Source of the DNA: Candidatus Omnitrophota bacterium
Lineage (GTDB): Bacteria; Omnitrophota; Koll11; Gygaellales; JAQTUY01
Direction: 5' to 3'
DNA: 6,890 nt
NCBI GenBank assembly: GCA_028707105.1
Contig: JAQTUY010000086.1
Location: 1-6,890 of the forward strand
The notes below the pieces were generated by a model. The model saw nothing but the letters and a program-made list of their open reading frames with translations, was not told the origin of the DNA and did not search any database. Position numbers and translations under genes: made by a program. The number at the start of each line of letters is the position of its first letter. The stretch's first letter is position 1. Positions 1-5,195 of the stretch are shown here, in pieces.

Positions 1-467
1 TGGGAGATATCGTGCTCGCCTACCAGACAAAAATGCAATTCAAATGGGTCGCTAAAGAAAGTTTATTTAAAATACCTTTTCTGGGATGGTCAATGTCGCT
101 GGCCAAGCACATAAAACTTCAAAGAGGCAATCTGGGCAGCATAAAGAAAGTTTACCGGGAATCAAGCCATTGGCTGCGCAGCGGGATATCAATACTTTTC
201 TTTCCGGAAGGGACACGCAGCGAAACAGCCGAGATGGGCGATTTTCGTAACGGCGCGTTTAAGCTGGCGATAAAAGAACGGGTGCCGATATTGCCGATAT
301 TGTTTGAGGGGACCGGCACGGCCATCCCCAGGGGCAGCTGGATATTTACCACTAAAACTTGCGCTAAAATCAAGATCCTCCCTCCGATAGAAACAACCGA
401 TTATACGCCGGCGGACTTCGTTAAACTCAAGGATCTGGCGCGCGATATGCTAGGCAAAGACTCCTGA
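1..467 (+). CDS. plsC: 1-acyl-sn-glycerol-3-phosphate acyltransferase, PlsC family (5' end missing)
   Basis: Transfers an acyl group to the sn-2 position of lysophosphatidic acid to make phosphatidic acid, at the inner face of the cytoplasmic membrane. The gene enters from the left edge; the frame is open from base 3 and ends at TGA 465-467, giving 154 visible residues. The first visible residues read G-D-I, and this Asp is very probably the last residue of the catalytic H-x4-D motif, so the His and the N-terminus lie outside the window. Next come KWVAKESLFKIPFLGW, the block II Arg in KLQRGN, the substrate-binding block III FPEGTRS (201-221), and block IV VPILPI. A GTG at 12 could be mistaken for a start, but it falls after the catalytic motif and is an internal Val codon. 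The beta-ketoacyl synthase follows 63 bases downstream on the same strand, which fits a lipid-synthesis locus. The family is certain; the exact acyl acceptor is inferred. Confidence 0.93.
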   Translation, partial: GDIVLAYQTKMQFKWVAKESLFKIPFLGWSMSLAKHIKLQRGNLGSIKKVYRESSHWLRSGISILFFPEGTRSETAEMGDFRNGAFKLAIKERVPILPILFEGTGTAIPRGSWIFTTKTCAKIKILPPIETTDYTPADFVKLKDLARDMLGKDS

Positions 468-484
468 TCGTTTACTCCCGGTTA

Positions 485-493
485 TGATATAAT
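485..493 (+). promoter_or_regulatory. Extended -10 promoter for the beta-ketoacyl synthase gene
   Basis: The sequence TGATATAAT contains a perfect TATAAT (488-493) preceded by TG one base upstream, which is the extended -10 form. No good -35 box lies at the expected distance (TGATCG at 465-470 is poor), but extended -10 promoters often do without one. Transcription would start near base 500, giving a leader of about 30 bases. The site lies between the plsC stop and the next start codon, so the synthase gene could be transcribed on its own as well as by read-through. Confidence 0.5.
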
Positions 494-513
494 TAAAACA
501 TTAATTTTACTCA

Positions 514-521
514 GAGAAAGG
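514..521 (+). promoter_or_regulatory. Ribosome binding site of the beta-ketoacyl synthase gene
   Basis: GAGAAAGG ends 9 bases before ATG 531. It is an acceptable Shine-Dalgarno sequence and supports ATG 531, which also gives the normal FabF N-terminus. Confidence 0.5.
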
Positions 522-530
522 TATCCGTAG

Positions 531-1769
531 ATGTCAAGGCGCCGCGTAGTGATCACTGGCTTGGGAACAGTAGCTCCCAATACCCTGGGAAAAGATAATT
601 TTTGGCAGGCATTAACCGAAGGCAGGTCCGGGATCAGAAAGATTACCCGCTTCGACCCTGCCCCATTCCCTACCCAAATTGCCGGAGAAGTTGATCTGGA
701 TGTTTCTCAATTTATCGATGCCAAAAAAGCCCGGAGGATGGACCGCACCACGCATCTGGCCCTGGCGGCATCCAAGCTCGCTTTTGTAGATTCCCACTTA
801 GACCGTGGCGTGTATGACCGGGAACGGATAGGCGTAATCCTCGCGACTACCATGGCCGGCAAGGGTTTTACCTTAGAGGAATATGAACATTCTTACCGTG
901 CCAAAGGCCCGATGAGGATCAACCCCTTCACTGCCACTGCCTCATTTCCGGATGCCGCGGCAAGTTGTATTTCCCTTGAATTCGGCTTACAGGGGCCAAG
1001 CCTATCTTTAACAACCGCGTGTTCATCTTCTTCGGACGCGATCAGTTTCTCCCGCGACCTGATCCAGAAAGATGTCGTGGATATGATGCTGGTCGGGGGA
1101 AGCGACGCCCCCCTCTTCGCTCCGGTCTTTGCCTCCTTTTGCGTCTTAAGGGCTTTATCCAAGAGAAATGAGGCGCCGGAAAGCGCGTCACGTCCCTTCG
1201 ACCGCTTAAGAGATGGTTTTGTCATAAGCGAAGGCGCCGGGGTGTTAATTTTAGAAGAATTGGAACACGCGAAAAAAAGGAACGCGCAGATCTACGCGGA
1301 GATATTAGGCGTAAGCTCTACCTGCGACGCCTACCACATCACCAGCCCTGACCCGGAAGGACGGCAGGCAGAAAGGGCCTTGCGTTTGGCTATCCAGGAC
1401 GCGGGGGTACAACCTCAAGATATTGATTATATCAACGCCCACGGCACTTCAACGCCTTATAACGACAAAATAGAGACAATGGTGATAAAAAGGATATTTG
1501 GCGATAGGACTAAAGAGATCCCGATCTCATCTACAAAATCCATGATCGGACATACCATCGGTGCGGCAGGAGCATTAGAAATTTGCGCTGCTATACTCGC
1601 GCTGGAAAAAGGCATTATCCATCCCACGATCAACCAGGAAAATCCTGACCCTGAATGCGACTTAAACTACGTTCCTAATAAAGCCATTAAAGCTAATCCC
1701 AGGATAATCCTGAAGAACTCTTTTGGTTTCGGCGGGAAAAACGCGGCATTAGTGATCGGAAAAATATAA
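531..1769 (+). CDS. fabF: Beta-ketoacyl-ACP synthase II (FabF/KAS II-type condensing enzyme)
   Basis: Catalyses decarboxylative Claisen condensation of an acyl-enzyme with malonyl-ACP in the cytoplasm, the elongation step of fatty-acid-type synthesis. The 412 residues match the usual FabF length. The N-terminus MSRRRVVITGLG is typical. The catalytic Cys is C164 in TTACSSSSDA, the two His are H304 (NAHGTSTPYNDKIE) and H341 (KSMIGHTIGAAGALE), and the conserved Lys is K336. The C-terminal glycine loop is NSFGFGGKN. The nucleophile elbow reads ACSSS rather than the ACATG or ACASG usual in housekeeping FabF; ACSSS is the form common in polyketide-type ketosynthases. It could therefore be a second, specialised synthase making a particular acyl chain. 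Its position behind a PlsC gene suggests lipid supply. No ACP, malonyl transferase or reductase gene is visible, so the pathway cannot be fixed. Confidence 0.92.
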   Translation: MSRRRVVITGLGTVAPNTLGKDNFWQALTEGRSGIRKITRFDPAPFPTQIAGEVDLDVSQFIDAKKARRMDRTTHLALAASKLAFVDSHLDRGVYDRERIGVILATTMAGKGFTLEEYEHSYRAKGPMRINPFTATASFPDAAASCISLEFGLQGPSLSLTTACSSSSDAISFSRDLIQKDVVDMMLVGGSDAPLFAPVFASFCVLRALSKRNEAPESASRPFDRLRDGFVISEGAGVLILEELEHAKKRNAQIYAEILGVSSTCDAYHITSPDPEGRQAERALRLAIQDAGVQPQDIDYINAHGTSTPYNDKIETMVIKRIFGDRTKEIPISSTKSMIGHTIGAAGALEICAAILALEKGIIHPTINQENPDPECDLNYVPNKAIKANPRIILKNSFGFGGKNAALVIGKI

Positions 1770-1778
1770 AAATCTGCC

Positions 1779-1979
1779 TCAATTTTTAAAGACCCACCAT
1801 TTAAAACAAACAAAAGTAAATAAACCTGTCAATATCGTCGCGGTGATCAAAGCTAATAAAACACTCCCGGCCCGGAGATCAAGGATGATTTGATTTGCTA
1901 AAACATTGACCCCTAAGGCCAGAAAATTGATCAGCGCGTAGCGGCCGATTTCAGCGTACGATTTCCAGTCTTGCTTAAA
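1779..1979 (-). pseudogene. GtrA-like membrane protein, C-terminal remnant
   Basis: Read on the - strand, the frame is open for 66 residues and ends at TGA (complement of 1779-1781). It begins directly after an in-frame TAA (complement of 1980-1982) and has no plausible start codon near its 5' end. Visible segments include YAEIGRYALINFLALGVNVL, then a second hydrophobic run LLALITATILTGLFTFVCF, and the end KWWVFKN. This order (charged lead, helix, short loop, helix, aromatic W-V-F end) matches the second half of GtrA family proteins, small four-helix membrane proteins linked to transfer of lipid-linked sugars across the membrane. An intact GtrA has about 120-150 residues, so roughly the first half is gone. 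Further stops in the same frame (TAA and TAG near 1986-1991) confirm that it is broken. Family assignment is from pattern only. Confidence 0.55.
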
Positions 1980-1984
1980 TTACC

Positions 1985-2096
1985 GCTATTATTGTGTACT
2001 CGTATTCAGGCACTCGTTCAATAATATCCAGCTATTACTGGCATTGGCGACCATCCCGATCGCCATGACCTTGACCGAAGCGTTTTCACGTCGCAT
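1985..2096. pseudogene. Unassigned gene remnant next to the GtrA fragment
   Basis: About 110 bases that still look protein-like but belong to no intact gene. On the - strand, an ATG at 2096 opens a 35-residue frame starting MRRENASVKVMAIGMVANA and stopping at 1989-1991; it has no convincing ribosome binding site and faintly resembles the first residues of cation diffusion facilitator transporters. On the + strand, an open frame here reads NNIQLLLALATIPIAMTLTE, a helix-like run with a T-E-A-F-S end that faintly recalls the C-terminal part of dolichol/phytol-kinase-like membrane proteins. I cannot decide between the two readings, and neither is a functional gene as it stands. Confidence 0.25.
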
Positions 2097-2108
2097 GATG
2101 TTGTGTAG

Positions 2109-2894
2109 TTATTTTTCCGGCTCGTAAGAATTAAACGGGATCCACATGCTTTTTTCAGTCCCGATAGACGTGCTGTAAGAGTGGAGCATCCCGAAGTTCG
2201 AACATTCGACTTTATATGAGTCGATATTCCGCATATGAGACAGCTCGTCTTTTATCTCATCGATCATCACAACGCTGGTCTTCTTTTTTGAATGCACTTT
2301 CTCGATGACAAAAGCCTGGTCTTCTTCGGTTAAAAATGAATATACGGGCATTAAAGCATGCTTATCCACAAGCGCGACGAGATCTTCAGGATAAACATCG
2401 CTTCTCGATTCCGTTTCTATACCTACTACGCTTAATTGCCCGAAAAGCCCGCCTTGTTTTTCAAATGATAAGGGATATGTGCTGATACAGGGGACTTTTA
2501 TTCCGAAAATGACCCTGGGTTTTCCGCTTTCATCGGTCTTAACAGAATAGCTGCACAGGTACCTGACCAGGCATTTTTCTTTAGATACGGGGGTGCGCTT
2601 TTCGATAAAAAAGGGGTACTGAAAATCGATCCTGACCGATGTGGCTTTCAGGTGCCGGACATAATCCTTGATATTGACCTTGAGGGTCTTCGTTCCTATC
2701 CGGTCGCGATGGTTATGCACGATCTGGATGAACTTATCGATCCAGCCGGCTTCGAATTCATGCATGATGCGGGCGGAGATGGAAATATCGGCAATGGTTG
2801 ACTGCCCGTTTTTATTGACTTTGGATATGACCTTCATAGGGAACGGCAGATTCTTCATCCCCACATCTTCAAGATAACGCTTCTCTTCTTTCAT
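2109..2894 (-). CDS. folE2: FolE2-like (GTP cyclohydrolase IB) T-fold protein, probably not catalytic as a cyclohydrolase
   Basis: True FolE2 converts GTP to 7,8-dihydroneopterin triphosphate in the cytoplasm using a metal held by Cys, His, Glu and His. This 261-residue protein follows the family from end to end: DVGMKNLPFPMKV (10-22), a FIEKRTPVSKEK segment (96-107), GIKVP (131-135), PVYSFLTEEDQAFV (183-196) and a C-terminal SNFGMLHSYS (232-241). The segment that should read CPCSKE...GAHNQR instead reads YPLSFEKQGGLFGQL (140-154), so the ligand Cys is replaced (Y140/L142) and the ligand His becomes F151. Glu191 and His238 appear kept, and the Glu that anchors the purine ring in T-fold enzymes seems to be Ile211. 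The start ATG overlaps the upstream stop in an ATGA junction and has a near-perfect AAGGAGGG six bases upstream. It is the last gene of the operon. Fold membership is secure; a cyclohydrolase role is doubtful, and the present function is unknown. Confidence 0.82.
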   Translation of the reverse strand: MKEEKRYLEDVGMKNLPFPMKVISKVNKNGQSTIADISISARIMHEFEAGWIDKFIQIVHNHRDRIGTKTLKVNIKDYVRHLKATSVRIDFQYPFFIEKRTPVSKEKCLVRYLCSYSVKTDESGKPRVIFGIKVPCISTYPLSFEKQGGLFGQLSVVGIETESRSDVYPEDLVALVDKHALMPVYSFLTEEDQAFVIEKVHSKKKTSVVMIDEIKDELSHMRNIDSYKVECSNFGMLHSYSTSIGTEKSMWIPFNSYEPEK

Positions 2895-3946
2895 TTTATT
2901 CCCTCCTTAGCCCAATCAACCAGGACTTCCTGTTTATCATATTTTAAGCAATAGACTTTGATCAAAGAATCTTTCCTGGTCAGCTCAAAATGATCCCTAC
3001 CCCTGCTCCTTTTTAGCTTTAACCCGAGGAATTTTAATCTAAGGCAGATCTGTGAAATAAAAGGTATGGCGCGGTCAATTTCTTCACCGATGAATATCAG
3101 GGAATCGGCCCCGCCAAGCGAGGAGATAAAACCACCCAGGTATTTGAGGATATTATAACTGTAAATTTCTCTTAAAGCAATTCCTTTAGCGGCGCCCTTT
3201 TGGTTTATAATATCGGAAAACCCGCTTTTTTTACCCAGTAAGGCGGCAAAACCGCTCTCCTTAGATAATAATCTATTTATCGTTTTAAAGGACATGCCCG
3301 TAGAATACAGCTGGAAAACGACTGTGGGATCTATGTCTCCGCAGCTGCCTGAAGAGATCATCCCTTCCAGATTAGTAAAACCGATGCTTGTCTCCCGCGC
3401 CCTGCCGTCTTTTATCGCGGCCATATTAGTGTAATTACCCAAATAAACGCTTACCGCGTTACGGATGTGTTTATCTCCGAGCGCCTTGACCTTTTTCCAC
3501 GCCCACTGATGGCATAAGCCTTGCCCCCCGTATCTTTTTACTCCTTTTCTGCGTAATTCAAAAGGAACCGCGTATGTGCTGACCTCCTGCGGCAAATTCA
3601 CGAAAAAAGCGGTATCGCAGAATAAAAGATGTTTTACTCCCGGAAATCTCCGGATACAATACCTGCTGATCTTAAATGTCAGGTCATTATATTCCGGAAG
3701 ATATTTAACACACTGTTCAAGCTTTTTGATCGATCCGGAAGTCATAATTCCGACCGGGTCCTTGATCATCTCTCCGCCATGATATAGAACATAACCTATG
3801 GCTTCGACCTCATCGATCCTGCCTATGCTCCGGATGATCCGGTCAAACCATCCAGGCTTAAGCTTGCACTTGCCTTCTAAAATATTCCCGCCTTCTATTT
3901 TATACCAGCGTAAATATAAAGGGGAAGGATCAAATATCAGTATCAT
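2891..3946 (-). CDS. Acetate kinase family paralogue lacking catalytic residues (probable pseudokinase)
   Basis: A 351-residue protein (typical AckA about 400) that aligns along its length with the AckA homologue encoded directly upstream. Shared landmarks are YHGG (55-58), FCDTAFF (109-115), RYGGQG (138-143), AAIKDGRARETSIGF (176-190), CGDIDP (202-207) and a SSLGGADSLIF segment (275-285). Nearly every residue known to be needed in acetate kinase is changed: the N-x-G-S-S-S phosphate loop is DPSPLYL (D6 for Asn), the HR of HRxVHGG is Y-V, the His of YGFHG is Q142, the Arg of TRxGDIDP is S201, and the IGEN nucleotide loop is rewritten. Only the Asp of FD(T/S)AF is kept (D111). The fold is conserved and the frame is intact, so decay is unlikely; a structural or regulatory partner of the upstream kinase is the natural inference, since acetate kinase works as a dimer. 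Its ATG 3946 follows the upstream TAA with no gap, with GAGGT five bases before it. Confidence 0.85.
   Translation of the reverse strand: MILIFDPSPLYLRWYKIEGGNILEGKCKLKPGWFDRIIRSIGRIDEVEAIGYVLYHGGEMIKDPVGIMTSGSIKKLEQCVKYLPEYNDLTFKISRYCIRRFPGVKHLLFCDTAFFVNLPQEVSTYAVPFELRRKGVKRYGGQGLCHQWAWKKVKALGDKHIRNAVSVYLGNYTNMAAIKDGRARETSIGFTNLEGMISSGSCGDIDPTVVFQLYSTGMSFKTINRLLSKESGFAALLGKKSGFSDIINQKGAAKGIALREIYSYNILKYLGGFISSLGGADSLIFIGEEIDRAIPFISQICLRLKFLGLKLKRSRGRDHFELTRKDSLIKVYCLKYDKQEVLVDWAKEGIK
2901..2908 (-). promoter_or_regulatory. Strong ribosome binding site of the FolE2-like gene
   Basis: On the - strand this reads AAGGAGGG, almost the full anti-16S complement, six bases before ATG 2894. It lies inside the 3' end of the pseudokinase gene, so the downstream protein is both coupled to and strongly initiated after its neighbour. 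It fixes the start codon and argues that the divergent FolE2-like protein is really made. Confidence 0.8.
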
Positions 3947-3956
3947 TTACAACCTC
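3944..3956 (-). promoter_or_regulatory. Zero-gap stop/start junction with ribosome binding site between the two kinase-family genes
   Basis: On the - strand the order is GAGGT (3956-3952), five bases, then TAA (3949-3947) immediately followed by ATG (3946-3944). The ribosome binding site of the pseudokinase gene sits inside the last codons of the AckA homologue. Such a junction couples translation and favours near-equal amounts of the two proteins, as expected for partners in one complex. Confidence 0.7.
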
Positions 3957-5152
3957 AATAGTTTAATTCCTTCAAGGCAAATAATAAATTCTTCTTCGGC
4001 AGGAAGAAGCGCTATTTTTATTTTGGAACGGGTATCATTTATCAACGAAGTCTTATCCCCGCTGATCTTGCGGTTCAGCTTATTATCCAATACAATACCG
4101 GCCCATTCCATGTTCTCGCAGACCTTTTCTCTTACCTGCCAGCTATGAATGCCTATGTCATCCGTGAATACCAGCGCGTCTATCCCCCCTAACGCGACAA
4201 TATAGCTGCCGATATATTTTTTCAAGCGGTGTATATACATATTGAAAGCAAGGCGCGCCCTTACTATGTCTTTTTTTTCATAAATATGGTGTATTATATC
4301 CGTAATATCGCTTGAAAATCCCGAAATCCCCAGAAGCCCGCTTTTCTTATTTAAAATATCCATTAATTCGTCCGGGCGGTAACCATAGGTATTCATTAAA
4401 TAGATCATCAGCATGGGGTCGATATCCCCACAGCGAGTGCTCATAATAAGCCCGGAAAGAGGAGAATACCCCATAGAAGTATCTATGGAACGCCCGTTTT
4501 TGATCGCGGCTACGCTTGAGCCTCCCGTGCCCAGATGGCAGGCGACGATCTTGATATTTTTCGGGTTCCTTTTTAGAAATCTCGGTATTTCCCGGGCCGC
4601 GTAAGAATAAGACAAGCCATGGAATCCATATTTTCTGAATCCGAATTTCTTGATTATTTTTTTAGGCAACGCGTAAGTATAAGCATGCCCGGGGATAGCG
4701 GAATGGAACGCGGAATCAAAAGTGACATACTGAGGTAGATCCGGGAAGAATTTTCTTGATTCATAAATAACCGCGAAAGCAATAGGATTATGAATAGGCG
4801 CCAAAGGCAGGCATAAGAGCAGCTTCTTTAAGGTACGCGCGTCCAGTAAGACTGATCCTTTAAAATGGCTCCCTCCATGCACAAACCTGTGGCCGAGGCA
4901 ATCTATCTTTATCCGGCTATCCTCTATATGTTTTAAGATCAACCTGGCTGCCGCCTGGTGATTGGCGATAGGCGTCGTAATCCTGCTCACTTCATTGTTA
5001 AAATGATGCTCTATAAAAGAAGGCTCAGTCCCTTTAACGCCGACCCGGTGAGCCTTTCCGTAAGCAACAACCTTGATATCCCCGGAGCTCTTTGCCTGAA
5101 AAACCTTATAAGTCAATGATGAGCTTCCGCAGTTAAAAACTAAAATATTCAT
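3947..5152 (-). CDS. ackA: Acetate kinase homologue (carboxylate kinase, ASKHA fold)
   Basis: Acetate kinase interconverts acetate plus ATP with acetyl phosphate plus ADP in the cytoplasm. The 401 residues match the family length. Key positions are present: N7/S10/S12 in NCGSSSLTY, R89 in GHRFVHGG, H121 in APIHNP, D146 in FDSAFH, H178 in KYGFHG, R240 in TRCGDIDP and an acidic E-E-E run (386-388) where the metal-binding Glu is expected. Two conserved sites are unusual: HLGNG reads HLGTG (T209 for Asn), and the nucleotide loop FTAGIGEN reads FTDDIGIH (329-336). A short insertion (about 365-375) precedes the final strand. The enzyme may be active with altered nucleotide or acid preference, or impaired; sequence alone does not tell. 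ATG 5152 is preceded by GGAG four bases upstream. It lies 43 bases after the Cache gene and abuts the degenerate paralogue. No phosphotransacetylase or phosphoketolase gene, the usual partners, is visible. Confidence 0.85.
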   Translation of the reverse strand: MNILVFNCGSSSLTYKVFQAKSSGDIKVVAYGKAHRVGVKGTEPSFIEHHFNNEVSRITTPIANHQAAARLILKHIEDSRIKIDCLGHRFVHGGSHFKGSVLLDARTLKKLLLCLPLAPIHNPIAFAVIYESRKFFPDLPQYVTFDSAFHSAIPGHAYTYALPKKIIKKFGFRKYGFHGLSYSYAAREIPRFLKRNPKNIKIVACHLGTGGSSVAAIKNGRSIDTSMGYSPLSGLIMSTRCGDIDPMLMIYLMNTYGYRPDELMDILNKKSGLLGISGFSSDITDIIHHIYEKKDIVRARLAFNMYIHRLKKYIGSYIVALGGIDALVFTDDIGIHSWQVREKVCENMEWAGIVLDNKLNRKISGDKTSLINDTRSKIKIALLPAEEEFIICLEGIKLLRL

Positions 5153-5195
5153 GCCTCTCCGTTATCAGATTACCGGATCATGACAACCTGCTCTC

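Larger units (their letters stand above)
1770..2108. other. Gene-free stretch between convergent genes, with gene remnants
   Basis: This is the only stretch over 300 bases without an intact gene. It lies between the 3' ends of the + strand synthase gene and the - strand FolE2-like gene. It contains a recognisable GtrA-like C-terminal fragment (1779-1979, - strand) and a second fragment (about 1985-2096) that is readable on either strand but not securely assignable. I see no GC-rich hairpin followed by a T-run that would act as a clear bidirectional terminator, and no RNA gene. It reads as a site of past gene loss. Confidence 0.7.

Noticed and set aside
284..301. Tandem nine-base repeat GCCGATATT
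   Set aside because: It simply encodes the conserved P-I-L-P-I-L of acyltransferase block IV.
1767..1788. TAAAAAT/ATTTTTA inverted repeat after the fabF stop codon as a terminator
   Set aside because: The stem is only A-T pairs and is not followed by a proper T-run; it would be too weak for intrinsic termination.
2045..2065. Hairpin TGGCGA/TCGCCA after the FolE2-like gene as a terminator
   Set aside because: Six pairs only, and no T-run follows on the - strand.
2891..3946. Reading the second acetate-kinase-like gene as a decaying pseudogene
   Set aside because: The frame is uninterrupted, start and stop are precisely coupled to both neighbours, a ribosome binding site is present, and structural motifs are kept while catalytic ones are specifically lost. 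Pseudokinase fits better.
3798..4148. 116-codon open frame on the + strand
   Set aside because: It lies antisense across the junction of the two acetate-kinase-family genes, has no recognisable domain, and the - strand frames have clear family motifs throughout.
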